64,000 bases of DNA from SCN-70-22 sp046327755 (GCA_046327755.1 JAXLXW010000001.1:682001-746000); one strand, 5' to 3'. Shown: positions 28,070 through 37,064, numbered from the stretch's first letter. Made by a program: numbers and translations. Notes: generated by a model not told the origin, from the sequence alone.

Positions 28070-28669
28070 TCAGCCCAGCCGCGAGAGCAGTTGCCGCAGG
28101 ATGCGTTCGGTCATTCCCCAGACGACGTGCTCGCGCACGACGAACGAGGGGACCTTCCACGTGGCGCCACGCACGCGCACCTGCGACTCGCGCGACGTCT
28201 CGGGCGCGCGCAGGAGGTCGAGCGGGACCCAGAAGGCCTCCGCCACCTCGTCGCTTGGCAGGAGCGTGACCGGCCGATCGAGCGCCACCACCACGGGCGT
28301 GACGATGATGGCGGGGAGGGCCGCGGTGCGCGGGCGGAGCTCGTCGAGCGTCCCCAGCACGACCCCCTGCCCCGCGAGGTCGACCCCGGTCTCCTCCAAG
28401 GTTTCGCGCAACGCGGTGTGCAGGAGCGACTCGTCGTTAGGCGACCAGCGCCCGCCGGGGAGGGCGATCTGCCCGCTCCACGGGTCGCCGGCCCGCTCGG
28501 CGCGGCGAATGAGGAGGAGGTCGACGCCCTCGTCCGCCGGGCGGAGCGTGATGGCCACGGCCGCGCGCGCCGGCGCCCCGTCGTCCTCGGCGGGCGCCCC
28601 TGGGTGCACCGCGAGCGCCGCCGCGAGCTGCACCAGCAGCGGGTGCGTCAGGCGCGGATCGGCGGTCAT
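28070..28669 (-). CDS. Nudix hydrolase, CoA pyrophosphatase-like (NudL)
   Basis: 199 residues. The Nudix box is complete: GGRWSPNDESLLHTALRE followed by TLEETG. The preceding LLLIRRAERAGDPWSGQIALPGG matches the CoA pyrophosphatase branch (UPF0035 / NudL). It would hydrolyse CoA derivatives or similar diphosphates. It starts 37 bases after the rhodanese stop and is probably co-transcribed with it. The start at 28669 fits the family length. Confidence 0.88.
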   Translation of the reverse strand: MTADPRLTHPLLVQLAAALAVHPGAPAEDDGAPARAAVAITLRPADEGVDLLLIRRAERAGDPWSGQIALPGGRWSPNDESLLHTALRETLEETGVDLAGQGVVLGTLDELRPRTAALPAIIVTPVVVALDRPVTLLPSDEVAEAFWVPLDLLRAPETSRESQVRVRGATWKVPSFVVREHVVWGMTERILRQLLSRLG

Positions 28670-28706
28670 CGTGGCGCCACCCGGTGGTTCGTGCGCGCGG
28701 CGTGCG

Positions 28707-29069
28707 TCACCCGTCGATGTCGCCCCCCGCGTCGACCCAGCCGCGGATGCCACCGCTCATGGAGGCCACGTCGCTGTACCCCATCTGCAGGAGCGTCTCG
28801 GTGGCCAGCGCCGACCGGTTGCCGCTGGCACAGTAGACCACCACACGCGCCGTGCGCGGGACCGCCGCCTCGACGTTGGACTCGAGGATGCCGCGCGGGA
28901 TGAAGACCGCCCCGGGGATGTGGCCGAGGTTCCATTCGTTAGGCTCGCGGCAGTCGATCAGCACGGTGTCAGGGTGTGCCTCACGCAGGCGCATCGTCTC
29001 CTGCGGCGTCACTTGCCGGATGCGAGCCCGCGCCTCGGAAAAGAGGTCGCTCGCCGTCTTGTGGGTCAT
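28707..29069 (-). CDS. Single-domain rhodanese-like sulfurtransferase
   Basis: 120 residues. The family begins at TPQETMRLREAHPDTVLIDCREPNEWNLGHIPGA and the active-site loop is CASGNRSA with Cys80. This loop length fits sulfur transfer in single-domain rhodaneses. Residues ahead of the domain are short. It lies in one transcription unit with the Nudix gene. Confidence 0.92.
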   Translation of the reverse strand: MTHKTASDLFSEARARIRQVTPQETMRLREAHPDTVLIDCREPNEWNLGHIPGAVFIPRGILESNVEAAVPRTARVVVYCASGNRSALATETLLQMGYSDVASMSGGIRGWVDAGGDIDG

Positions 29070-29252
29070 GAGGGGAGTCTCGTCGGTTGTCGGGAGTCGT
29101 GCCGTCGGGAGGTGCGCCACGGCTGCGTCGGGGGACGGGACGCAGCGCGCCCCTGTCCCGCCGACACCCGGATCGCGCCCACCGTGCGGGGCGCGAACCG
29201 CGGCCGCCTCCGGCCGGTCGCGCCTCCCGCGGTGCGTCGGTAGTTTGGGCGC

Positions 29253-30524
29253 GTGTCGCTCACGACGAAAGTCCTCATCGCACTCGCGCTGGGCATGGGG
29301 GTCGGGATCCTCATCTCGACCACCCAGGCGCCGGCGCTCGACGCCCTCGTCCCCATCATCGAACCCGTGGGGACGCTGTGGATCAACGCGATCCGCATGA
29401 CCGTGGTCCCGCTGGTCATGGGGAGCATCATCGTCGGCGTGACCTCCGCCCCCGACGCGCGGACCATCGGGCGCATCGGGACGCGCGCCCTGGCCTTCTT
29501 CCTCGTGATGCTGGTCATCGGCGGGATCTTCGCCGCCGCCGTGGCGCCCCCGCTGATCGGGATGATCCCGATCGACCCCTCAGCGGCCGCCGCGCTGCGC
29601 GAGAGCGGCGCGACCGCGGCAACGGCGGCGTCGGAGAGCGTGAAGAAGATCCCGAGCTTCGCGCAGTGGCTCACCGACCTCGTCCCGATCAACCCGGTCA
29701 AGGCAGCGGCCGACGGGGCGATGCTGCCGCTGATCGTCTTCTCGGTCTGCTTCGGGCTCGCCCTCACGCGCCTAACGGGCGACACGAAGGAGCTGATGGT
29801 GCGCTTCTTCCGCGGCGTGGCCGATGCGGCGCTCACCTTGGTGCGCTGGGTGCTTGCCGCCGCGCCACTCGGGGTCTTCGCCCTGGCGGTGCCGCTGGCC
29901 GCCAAGCTTGGATTGTCCGCAGCGGGGGCGCTGGTGGGCTACATCGGCGTCACGGCACTGGTTTGCGTCCTGTTCTCGCTCATCGTGATGTACCCGCTTG
30001 CGGCGGTGGCCGGGCGCGGCGGCGTGGCCGCCTTTGCACGTGGCACCTTCCCAGCGCAGGCCGTGGCCTTCAGCGCCCGCTCGTCGCTGGCCGCGCTCCC
30101 CGCCATGATGGAGGCCGCGCGCGAGCGGCTGCGCCTCCCCGAGCAGGTGACGACGTTCTTCCTCCCGCTCGCCGCCAGCACCTTCCGAATCGGCGGTTCG
30201 TTAGGCATCACGACGGGCATCGTCTTCATCGCGCACCTGTACGGCGTCACCCTCGCCCCCGCCCAGCTGGCGACGATCATCCTCACCGTCGTCCTCACGA
30301 CCTTTTCCGTACCCGGGATCCCGGCCGGTTCGATCATCGTGATGGTCCCCGTGCTGCTGGCGGCCAGACTCCCGGTGGAAGGGATGGGGATCCTCCTCGG
30401 CGTCGATACGATCCCCGACATGTTCCGCACCACGACCAACGTGACGGGGGACATGGTGGCGGCCTCGGTGCTGAGTCGCGGCGAGGGGGAGCAAGCCGCC
30501 GAGGCGCAGCCGGCGTCGGCATGA
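29253..30524 (+). CDS. Dicarboxylate/amino acid:cation symporter (SLC1 family)
   Basis: A 423-residue integral membrane protein of the glutamate/dicarboxylate transporter family (GltP/DctA/GltT). Hairpin HP1 is seen in SARSSLAALPAMM and HP2/TM8 in TTTNVTGDMVAASVL, where substrate and Na+/H+ bind. The start is GTG at 29253. The stop overlaps the next gene's ATG (ATGA), so the glycosyltransferase is coupled to it despite an unrelated function. Confidence 0.92.
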   Translation: MSLTTKVLIALALGMGVGILISTTQAPALDALVPIIEPVGTLWINAIRMTVVPLVMGSIIVGVTSAPDARTIGRIGTRALAFFLVMLVIGGIFAAAVAPPLIGMIPIDPSAAAALRESGATAATAASESVKKIPSFAQWLTDLVPINPVKAAADGAMLPLIVFSVCFGLALTRLTGDTKELMVRFFRGVADAALTLVRWVLAAAPLGVFALAVPLAAKLGLSAAGALVGYIGVTALVCVLFSLIVMYPLAAVAGRGGVAAFARGTFPAQAVAFSARSSLAALPAMMEAARERLRLPEQVTTFFLPLAASTFRIGGSLGITTGIVFIAHLYGVTLAPAQLATIILTVVLTTFSVPGIPAGSIIVMVPVLLAARLPVEGMGILLGVDTIPDMFRTTTNVTGDMVAASVLSRGEGEQAAEAQPASA

Positions 30525-31693
30525 CGCTCGGCAGCACCCTCACCGGGGTGGCGTGGAGCGCGCCCTGGTGGCTCGCACTCGTCGTCGCGGCGTGGCGGTG
30601 GCGCGGCACGCCGTCGTTGGCGTCGCTTCCGCGCCAGGCGCCGGACCCCGCGCCCCTGCTGAGCGTGATCGTCCCGGCGCGCAACGAGGCGGTACACATC
30701 GGCGACTGCGTGCGCGCGATTCTCGCCAGCGAGTACCCGGCACTCGAGCTCATCGTCGTCGACGATCACTCGACCGACGCGACGGCGCGCCTCGCGCGCG
30801 ACGCCGCCCACGGCGATGCGCGCCTCACCCTCGTCACCCCACCGCCGCTCCCCGCGGGGTGGCTCGGCAAGCAGTGGGCGTGCCATCACGGCTTCCTCGC
30901 GGCGCGCGGGGCGTTCCTTCTCTTCACCGACGCCGACGTGCGTCACGCCCCCGACCTGCATGCGCGCCTCGTGCGTGCGAGCGAGGCGCAGCGGGCCGCC
31001 CTCACCTCGGTGGCCGGATTCCAGGAGACGCGCACCTTCTGGGAGCGCGTGGTGCAACCGTACGTCTTCGCGATCCTCGCGCAGTGGTACGGGGGGCCCG
31101 GCGCCGTGAACCGCGCGCGCGACCCTCGCCGCAAGATCGCCAACGGACAGTGTCTCCTCTTCCGTCGCGATGCGTACGAGGCGTTCGGCGGACATGTCAC
31201 GGTACGCGGCAAGGCGGCCGAAGACCTGGCCTTCGCGCAACAGATGACGGCGCGCGGCCAGCAGGTGTTCCTGGCGTTAGGCAGCGAGCAGATGTCGACG
31301 CGCATGTACGCGTCGCTGCGCGACATCGTCGAGGGTTGGGGGAAGAACGTCTACTCGGCAGGGCGCGAGACCCTCCCGGGCGGGGCGGTCGGCCAGGCGC
31401 TGGCCCGACTGCTGATTCCAGCGCCGGCGCTGCTGACGCTCGCGCCGGTTGTCGCGGCGATGGCGGCGTTGTCCGGCGTTGCGCCTGCCGGATGGGGTGC
31501 GTTCGGCGCGTCGGCATCGCTCGCCCTCCTCGCGTGGCACGCGGCCATCGCACGAGAGTTCCGCCTGTCGCCGCCCTGGGCGCTGAGCGTCCCCCTGGCG
31601 GCGCTCGTCTATCTCTACATCGCCGTGCGCGCCGTGTGGCGCGGCGATCGGGTCCAGTGGAAGGGGCGGGAGTACGTCGTCCGCGGGGAATGA
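30521..31693 (+). CDS. Membrane-anchored family 2 glycosyltransferase
   Basis: 390 residues. An N-terminal helix is followed by a GT-A fold: LLSVIVPARNEAVHIGDCVRA, LELIVVDDHSTDATA, then LPAGWLGKQWACHHG and the metal-binding FTDADVR. NGQCLLFRRDAY and KAAEDLAFAQQM (ED motif) follow, then two or three C-terminal helices. The pattern resembles carotenoid glucosyltransferases (CruC-like), but no carotenoid genes lie nearby, so the substrate is open. Confidence 0.87.
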   Translation: MTLGSTLTGVAWSAPWWLALVVAAWRWRGTPSLASLPRQAPDPAPLLSVIVPARNEAVHIGDCVRAILASEYPALELIVVDDHSTDATARLARDAAHGDARLTLVTPPPLPAGWLGKQWACHHGFLAARGAFLLFTDADVRHAPDLHARLVRASEAQRAALTSVAGFQETRTFWERVVQPYVFAILAQWYGGPGAVNRARDPRRKIANGQCLLFRRDAYEAFGGHVTVRGKAAEDLAFAQQMTARGQQVFLALGSEQMSTRMYASLRDIVEGWGKNVYSAGRETLPGGAVGQALARLLIPAPALLTLAPVVAAMAALSGVAPAGWGAFGASASLALLAWHAAIAREFRLSPPWALSVPLAALVYLYIAVRAVWRGDRVQWKGREYVVRGE

Positions 31694-31703
31694 CGCGCAC
31701 CCG

Positions 31704-32612
31704 TCATCCAAAGAGGTGATCGCGCGCCGCGTCGGAGATGGCGAGAACCGCCGGATGCTTGATCCGCCGCTCGGCCGAGATGGCGAAGAAGCGCTCGCGC
31801 ACCTTGGGGAGCCGCCCCACCGGGACGACACCGTAGCGGGCACGGATCTGCGCCTCGACGACGCTCGGGGCGGCGAAGAGTCCCTTCCCCTCCCCGCCGA
31901 GTTCCTGCGCCAGGGCCACGTCCTCCACCTCACACACCACGCGCGGGGCAATGCCCTCGCGGGCCAGGTGCTCGTCGAGCGAACGACGCAGCGCCGTGTT
32001 GGGCGTCTGCACGATGAAGGGCGCACCATCGAGCGATCGCGGAAAGCGCTTCGTGTGGGCCCGCGCCAGTGCCGGCGTCCCGAAGACGGTCACGTCGCAC
32101 TCGCCTAACAAGTGGTTGAAGAGGCGTACCGGCATCCAGCTCGGGACGGGGGCGTCGGCGATGACGAGGTCGACGCCATGGATGGACAGGTCGCCGAGGA
32201 GGCGGTCGGTCTTGTCGATGCGCAGCGTGACGCGGAGGCGATCGCCCATGGCGAAGGCCGGCTCGAGGAGGCGGATGGTGGTGAGCTTGGGGAGGGCGTC
32301 GGAGATGCCGACCGTGAAGCGCAGCGGACGCCCCGACGCGGCGCCGTCCAGCGTGCCCACGAGTTCGCGCGCCACGCCGAACATCTCATCGGCGTAGCGG
32401 AAGACGGTGCGCCCGACTTCCGTGAGCTGCAATCCACGCCCCCGCCGCACCAGGAGCCGCTCACCCAGCGCCCGCTCGAGCGCACGCAGTTGGGCGCTGA
32501 TGGTGGGCTGCGTGAGGTTGAGCTGTCCCGTCGCCTTCGCGATGCTCCCCTCGCGCGCGACGGTCCAGAAGTACAGCAGGTGCTGGTAGTTGAGCGAGTT
32601 GAGTGGGCGCAT
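31704..32612 (-). CDS. LysR-family regulator, NhaR-like
   Basis: 302 residues. The N-terminal HTH is LNYQHLLYFWTVAREGSI, then AKATGQLNLTQPTISAQL and RALERALGERLLVRRGRGL. The effector domain follows. YQHLLYFW and the overall pattern are like NhaR, a Na+-responsive activator. It is the third gene after sbtA and carbonic anhydrase, 10 bases downstream, and may control that operon; SbtA is Na+-dependent, so a Na+ link is plausible (inference). Start 32612 is the family start. Confidence 0.85.
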   Translation of the reverse strand: MRPLNSLNYQHLLYFWTVAREGSIAKATGQLNLTQPTISAQLRALERALGERLLVRRGRGLQLTEVGRTVFRYADEMFGVARELVGTLDGAASGRPLRFTVGISDALPKLTTIRLLEPAFAMGDRLRVTLRIDKTDRLLGDLSIHGVDLVIADAPVPSWMPVRLFNHLLGECDVTVFGTPALARAHTKRFPRSLDGAPFIVQTPNTALRRSLDEHLAREGIAPRVVCEVEDVALAQELGGEGKGLFAAPSVVEAQIRARYGVVPVGRLPKVRERFFAISAERRIKHPAVLAISDAARDHLFG

Positions 32613-32622
32613 GCCGGGAATG

Positions 32623-33417
32623 TTACCGGGAAGATGCGGTGGGGGCACGCGAGGCATCGAGCAGGCGCACGCGCCCCGACTCGAGGTCGTACACCCCCCC
32701 GACGATCCGGAGCGAACCACGCGCGACGAGCTCCTTGATCACCGGCGACGAGCGGCGCAGCAGCTGAGCCTGCAGTCGGACATTGTTGGCGATGGCATCG
32801 TCCAGGTTGCCGCCGGCGCTGTCGACGGCAGGCTGGATGCGTGCGTACAACGCGCTGATCTGCCCCGGCACCGCCTCGCCCTTGAGCGTGGCACTCACCG
32901 CGCCGCACCCGCTGTGACCGAGCACGAAGAGCAGTTGCGCCCCCAGGACGACCGTCCCGAACTCCAGCGAGGCGATGACCTCGGGCGAGAGCACATTTCC
33001 CGCGTCGCGTACCACAAAGAGGTCGCCAAACCCCTGGTCGAAGACAATCTCGATCGGGACGCGGGAGTCACTGCAGCCGAGGAAGGCCGCCTGCGGCGCC
33101 TGCGCATGCGCCACTTCCCGCAGGCGCTCCATGTTCCGGTGCGGCGCCTGGATGCGCCCGTCGACAAAGCGCGCATTGCCAGCCATCAGCGACGCGAGCA
33201 CGTCGTCGGGTGCCATCCGAGGAGGGCGACGGTGAGGGCGCATCTCCCGGGCGGCGTGCTTCGTGTCGGGCCCCGCCGCGGCACGGGCGAGCGATGGCGC
33301 GAGCGTCGCGCCGGCGACCATCCCAGCGCCGGCGGACATCCACCGGAGCAGGCGGCGACGCTCGACGTCGGCTTCCGCGGCGGGGACAGTGGTGCTGGGA
33401 CGTGAGGCGTGGCACAT
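32623..33417 (-). CDS. Exported beta-carbonic anhydrase
   Basis: 264 residues. The zinc ligands are present: Cys115 (LGCSDSRV, with the Asp117-Arg119 dyad), His168 and Cys171 (GHSGCGAV). The N terminus has RRRLLRW followed by a hydrophobic stretch ending SLARA, consistent with a Tat signal, so the enzyme probably acts outside the cytoplasm. It starts two bases after the sbtA stop. In that place it would supply bicarbonate from CO2, or the reverse, next to the transporter. Confidence 0.93.
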   Translation of the reverse strand: MCHASRPSTTVPAAEADVERRRLLRWMSAGAGMVAGATLAPSLARAAAGPDTKHAAREMRPHRRPPRMAPDDVLASLMAGNARFVDGRIQAPHRNMERLREVAHAQAPQAAFLGCSDSRVPIEIVFDQGFGDLFVVRDAGNVLSPEVIASLEFGTVVLGAQLLFVLGHSGCGAVSATLKGEAVPGQISALYARIQPAVDSAGGNLDDAIANNVRLQAQLLRRSSPVIKELVARGSLRIVGGVYDLESGRVRLLDASRAPTASSR

Positions 33418-33419
33418 CG

Positions 33420-34475
33420 TTAGGCTCCGGCCAGGCGTTGCGCGATGGTGAAGTACAGCGGGATCCCCAACAGGAGGTTGAAGGGGAAGGTGACGGCGAG
33501 TGCCGCCGTGATGGAGTACGTGGGGTTGGCGTCCGGGAGGGTGATGCGCACCGCCGGTGGCGCGGCGATGTACGAGGCACTGGCCGCCATCGTCCCAAGC
33601 ACCGTCGCGCCTCCCACGCCAAGCCCCGCCGCCTCGCCAACGACAACGCCGAGCGCACCGTGCACGATCGGCATTGCCACGGCGAAGGCCACGAGGAAGG
33701 GTCCCACGGTGCGCAGGTCACCGAGTCGCGAGCCGGCCACCATCCCCATCTCGAGGAGGAAAAGCGTCAGCGCCCCCTTGAACCCCGCGTCGAAGAAGGG
33801 GCTGACCGCCTCCCATCCCTTCGTCCCCATGAGGAACCCAACGAGCAAGCCACCCACCAGGAGGACCATCGTCTGCCCGGTCAGCACCTCGTGCAGGACC
33901 TTGCCCAGCGACCCCGGCGCCGCGTGCGGGATCTGGTCGTCGAGCGGCGCCCCAAGGCGCGCCGGATCGATCGCTGGGCTGGGCGGCGTTGCGGCGGCCG
34001 GTTGCTGCTGGCGGAAGCGCTGCACCGCCCCGATGGCGAGCGCGATGTGGATGCCCGGGCTCTCCAGCAGGGTGAGGAGCGTCGGCATGAAGCCCTCGGC
34101 CGGGCTCCCCTGCGCGGCGACGAACTGCTGGGCGGCGATGAAGGTCACCGCCGAGACCGAGCCGTAGTGCGCCGCGATTCCGGCGGCGTTGCTGGCATCG
34201 AATCGACCGACCCGCCGCAGGACGGCGTAGGCCAGGACTGGCGTGAGGCAGCCGAGGGTGATCGTGGCGAGCGCGGGGCGCGCGATCACCCCCAAGGAGG
34301 CGTGCGACAACTCCACGCCGCCCTTGAGGCCGATGGCGAGGAGGAGGTAGATCGCAAGGCCGTTGTACAGGTCGCGCGGGACGCGAAAGTCGCTCTGGAT
34401 GACGCGTGCGACGACGCCGAGGGCGAAGGCGAGCGCGATGGGCGACAGGAGGTTGGCGCGCAGGAGGTCGGACAC
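33420..34475 (-). CDS. sbtA: SbtA-type sodium-dependent bicarbonate transporter
   Basis: A 351-residue membrane protein with about ten helices. Family pieces are YNGLAIYLLLAIGLKGGVELS, AAHYGSVSAVTFIAA, TLLESPGIHIAL, LFLLEMGMVAG and MAASASYIAAPPAVR. A central hydrophilic loop (residues about 155-200) is typical. The usual SbtB (PII-like) partner is not seen; an exported carbonic anhydrase and a LysR regulator follow instead. It ends at a GTTAGGC word. Confidence 0.92.
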   Translation of the reverse strand: MSDLLRANLLSPIALAFALGVVARVIQSDFRVPRDLYNGLAIYLLLAIGLKGGVELSHASLGVIARPALATITLGCLTPVLAYAVLRRVGRFDASNAAGIAAHYGSVSAVTFIAAQQFVAAQGSPAEGFMPTLLTLLESPGIHIALAIGAVQRFRQQQPAAATPPSPAIDPARLGAPLDDQIPHAAPGSLGKVLHEVLTGQTMVLLVGGLLVGFLMGTKGWEAVSPFFDAGFKGALTLFLLEMGMVAGSRLGDLRTVGPFLVAFAVAMPIVHGALGVVVGEAAGLGVGGATVLGTMAASASYIAAPPAVRITLPDANPTYSITAALAVTFPFNLLLGIPLYFTIAQRLAGA

Positions 34476-34551
34476 GGGCTCCGGGCGGGTGAGGGGACTG
34501 CCCCGGAGCCTAGCCGCCTCCTGCTACATCGACAAATCGAATGTTTCCACA

Positions 34552-34578
34552 CAACTCATCGGAATGCCCGATGTGTTG
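34552..34578. repeat. Inverted repeat between sbtA and the GEK gene
   Basis: CAACTCATCGG (34552-34562) pairs with CCGATGTGTTG (34568-34578) over 11 bp with one mismatch, around a 5-base loop. It lies 76 bases upstream of the sbtA start and directly after the stop of the GEK gene. It could be a weak terminator for that gene or an operator for the sbtA operon; no T run follows on either strand. Confidence 0.4.
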
Positions 34579-34580
34579 GC

Positions 34581-35864
34581 CTACGCGCCCGGCTTCCGCA
34601 GGCAGCCGTCGATGAAGGCGCGCTTCGCCTCGCCACGATCGCCGGCCGTGGCGAAGAACTCCGACAGGAACTCCTCCGCGTCCCGGCGCTCACCGCTATC
34701 GAGCCCCGGGACCTTGCCGGGGATCGCCATCAACTGCGCCTTGCGCGCCGTGAACTCGGCGACGGCTGGGGCCAGCTCGTCCCACGTACGGCATGGCCCG
34801 CGGTACAGGCGCTCGCGCACGCTGCGAATCTGGAGTTGCGGCGCCGGGCCGGCGTACGGTGCGTTCACGAGGCCGGAGAAGTCGAAGTCGTAGGGAATCG
34901 GGAGGACGCCCGCCGAGTCGGTCACGACGAGCCGCACGTTGTGCAGTGCGTAGATCGACCAATCGGTGTTGCCGATCATGTACTCGAACAGCGCCATGCG
35001 ATCGAGCGTGCGGAAGTCCACGTCGTCGAAGAGCGCGCGACGGAACTCGCGCACTCGCCCGCCCTGCCGTGCCGCCATGTCGTCCTCGTGCTCGATGAAC
35101 ATCGCGGCGCGCGTGGCCACCGTCTTTCCGTTCGCCGAGTCGACATACGTCCCCGCTGCGAGGCGGGCGCGGAAGGAACGCGGGGTCAACTCGTTGAGGA
35201 GCGTGTACGCGAGGTACTCGCGCCGCAGCAGCTGCTCGTACCGATCGTCGTTCTGGCAGTGCGCGCCGAGCTTGAGCGACTTCTGCCCATCGAACGGCGT
35301 CCCTGCGAGTTCTTCCTTCTTTCCCGGAAAGAGCACGAGGAGGTTGACGAATCGACAGGTGCTCTTCTTGAGCCGGAAGTGCCCGCGCGTGCGCAGCTGG
35401 ACAGCGATGCGGCGCTCGGCGCCCGCGTTGTCCTTCACGACGAGCGTGGCGGCGTGTCGCGTCTTGCTCAGCGAATCGCGGTCCTTCCCGATGTTGGTGA
35501 AGTTGGCGATGAGGGTGAACGGGAGCGGGTCGCGCGAGGCGAAGAGGGGGCGGGCGAGCGCCTCGACGCTATCGCGCGAGAGCTTGGCGCGACGGCTCGC
35601 GGCTGATGCGGCTTCTTCGGCGGGCGACTTCGGCCCCTTGTCGCCTTTCTCGCCTTTGTCTCCCTTCTCGCCTTTCTCGCCTTTCTCGCCTTTCTCGCCT
35701 TTCTCGCCTTTCTCGCCTTTCTCGCCTTTCGCCTTCTTCTCGCCCTTTCCCTTGGTCACGGTCGTGTCCTGTGCGGCCGCCGTGCCTAGCGTCGGCCCGG
35801 CGGGGGCGAGCACCACGGCTCCCAGCACCGCCAGCCACAGTCCGATGCGTCGCGTACGCGTCAT
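34581..35864 (-). CDS. Exported GEK-repeat protein with CotH-kinase-like C-terminal domain
   Basis: 427 residues. A signal peptide (IGLWLAVLGAVVLAPAGPTLG, ending AAAQD) is followed by a collagen-like GEK/GDK repeat (about residues 50-80), then a domain from about residue 95. That domain has TRGHFRLKKSTCRF, RREYLAYTLLNELTPRSFRARL, YMIGNTDWSIYALHN and LPIPYDFDFSGLVNA, in the order of CotH-like atypical kinases. DUF4956 genes like the one upstream often neighbour CotH genes, which supports the call. ATG at 35864 is preferred over 35873 because GGAGG is correctly spaced. Confidence 0.6.
   Translation of the reverse strand: MTRTRRIGLWLAVLGAVVLAPAGPTLGTAAAQDTTVTKGKGEKKAKGEKGEKGEKGEKGEKGEKGEKGDKGEKGDKGPKSPAEEAASAASRRAKLSRDSVEALARPLFASRDPLPFTLIANFTNIGKDRDSLSKTRHAATLVVKDNAGAERRIAVQLRTRGHFRLKKSTCRFVNLLVLFPGKKEELAGTPFDGQKSLKLGAHCQNDDRYEQLLRREYLAYTLLNELTPRSFRARLAAGTYVDSANGKTVATRAAMFIEHEDDMAARQGGRVREFRRALFDDVDFRTLDRMALFEYMIGNTDWSIYALHNVRLVVTDSAGVLPIPYDFDFSGLVNAPYAGPAPQLQIRSVRERLYRGPCRTWDELAPAVAEFTARKAQLMAIPGKVPGLDSGERRDAEEFLSEFFATAGDRGEAKRAFIDGCLRKPGA
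35641..35756 (-). repeat. 9-bp tandem repeat encoding GEK units
   Basis: On the minus strand GGCGAGAAA (Gly-Glu-Lys) occurs seven times in a row, followed by diverged GDK and GEK units. It is in frame inside the exported protein gene. The near-identity of the copies implies recent expansion by slippage. Gly every third residue is collagen-like, though Pro is absent. Confidence 0.85.
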
Positions 35865-35884
35865 GGATTCCATCCTCCGTTGTG

Positions 35885-36961
35885 CTAGATCCACTGTTCG
35901 GCCGTGGCCCGTGCCACGTAGGGCACGCCTTCTTCCCGCACGATGTTCGCGACTTCGGCGAGGCGCTGTCCCTTGCGGGCGCGCACGGCGTACACGAGGG
36001 TCGTCTCTCCATTGTCCATGGCGCTCCGCACGAGCTCGAACTTCTTGGCGTGCGTGCTCAGCACCGCCTCGATGGCGGGGCGCGCGTCATCGGTGCCGGC
36101 GACGACGACCGTGACGCGCCCGTCGAACTTGGGGCGGTCCTCGACGGGCTCCTCGCCTGCGACCTCCACCTCGTCCCGGCGGCGGCGCACGCGCTTGGCC
36201 AGTGCGTCGAGCTGCTCAGGCGCCATCGTCTCGAGGATCTCGCGATCGAGGCGGGCGACAAACTGGCTGGTGCGGTTGGCGATGGCCATGGCGCGCGCCA
36301 TGTGCTGCTCGGCGCGCTTCCCCTCGATGCCGGGGGGCGTGCGGGCGAAGTCGGTCTGCCAGAGCGCGAGGGCGACGATGATGTAGAGGAGCGACAGGAC
36401 GAGCGCGACCTCGAGCTGCACGCCGCAGGCGAGCCCCAGGGCGCTCACGACGAAGACGTACACGGCGTCCTTGGAGTCCTCGAGCGAGGTGCGAAAGCGC
36501 ACCGCGGCCACGATGCCGGCGAGCGAGAAGGCCAGCGCCACGCTGTTGCGCACGAGGACCGCGACCGCCGCGACGACCGCGGGGAGGAGGACGAGGGTGT
36601 GCACGACGGACTGCGAGTATCCCTTCTTCTGTCGCGTGAACATGTAGACCCACGCGATCGGGAGGGCGAGGAGGACGGCGGCCACGCACGCCACCGCGGC
36701 CAGCAGCGCCACCAATTCCGGCGGCAGGGCGGACATCATGCCGCCAGCAGCAACGCCGGGAATCGAGTCATTGAGCTTCAGCGGGACATGAATCCCGACG
36801 CCCATGATCGGCGCCAGCGCCTCGCGCACCTGCTCGCGCGCGCTGGGGGAGAGCAGCGCCCACGTGCCGGCCAGTACAGCGGCGAGCGCGGCGTAGTAGA
36901 CGACCAGGCGGGAGACGACTCCCTGGAACAGCGCGCCAATGCCCGGGCGGGGAGACGACAT
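35885..36961 (-). CDS. DUF4956 membrane protein
   Basis: 358 residues. The N-terminal half has about four membrane helices (YYAALAAVLAGTWALL, LLAAVACVAAVLLALPIAW, TLVLLPAVVAAVAVLVRN, VFVVSALGLACGVQLEVAL). The family motif AFSLAGIVAAVRFRTSLEDSKDAVYVF is complete. The C-terminal third is soluble and ferredoxin-like (RVTVVVAGTDDARPA). The function is unknown; family members sit beside CotH or polyphosphate-polymerase genes. It is 20 bases upstream of the GEK gene. Confidence 0.88.
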   Translation of the reverse strand: MSSPRPGIGALFQGVVSRLVVYYAALAAVLAGTWALLSPSAREQVREALAPIMGVGIHVPLKLNDSIPGVAAGGMMSALPPELVALLAAVACVAAVLLALPIAWVYMFTRQKKGYSQSVVHTLVLLPAVVAAVAVLVRNSVALAFSLAGIVAAVRFRTSLEDSKDAVYVFVVSALGLACGVQLEVALVLSLLYIIVALALWQTDFARTPPGIEGKRAEQHMARAMAIANRTSQFVARLDREILETMAPEQLDALAKRVRRRRDEVEVAGEEPVEDRPKFDGRVTVVVAGTDDARPAIEAVLSTHAKKFELVRSAMDNGETTLVYAVRARKGQRLAEVANIVREEGVPYVARATAEQWI

Positions 36962-37064
36962 GTCGTGTCGAGAAGTGGGGGATAAAGCTGCCCCCGATAC
37001 TACCGCCCTGCGCGCGCGCCAGCGAGGGCGTCCGCGGAGGTCGACGCGCGTGCCTCCTCGACCG

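Noticed and set aside
26345..28903. An 852-codon open frame on the plus strand, opposite the serine hydrolase and Nudix genes
   Set aside because: Arg/His/Pro-rich and antisense to genes with intact catalytic motifs; such frames are common at this GC content.
33210..35606. A 798-codon open frame on the plus strand opposite carbonic anhydrase, sbtA and the GEK gene
   Set aside because: Composition is typical of an antisense frame (Arg, Glu, His-rich) and it spans three well-supported genes.
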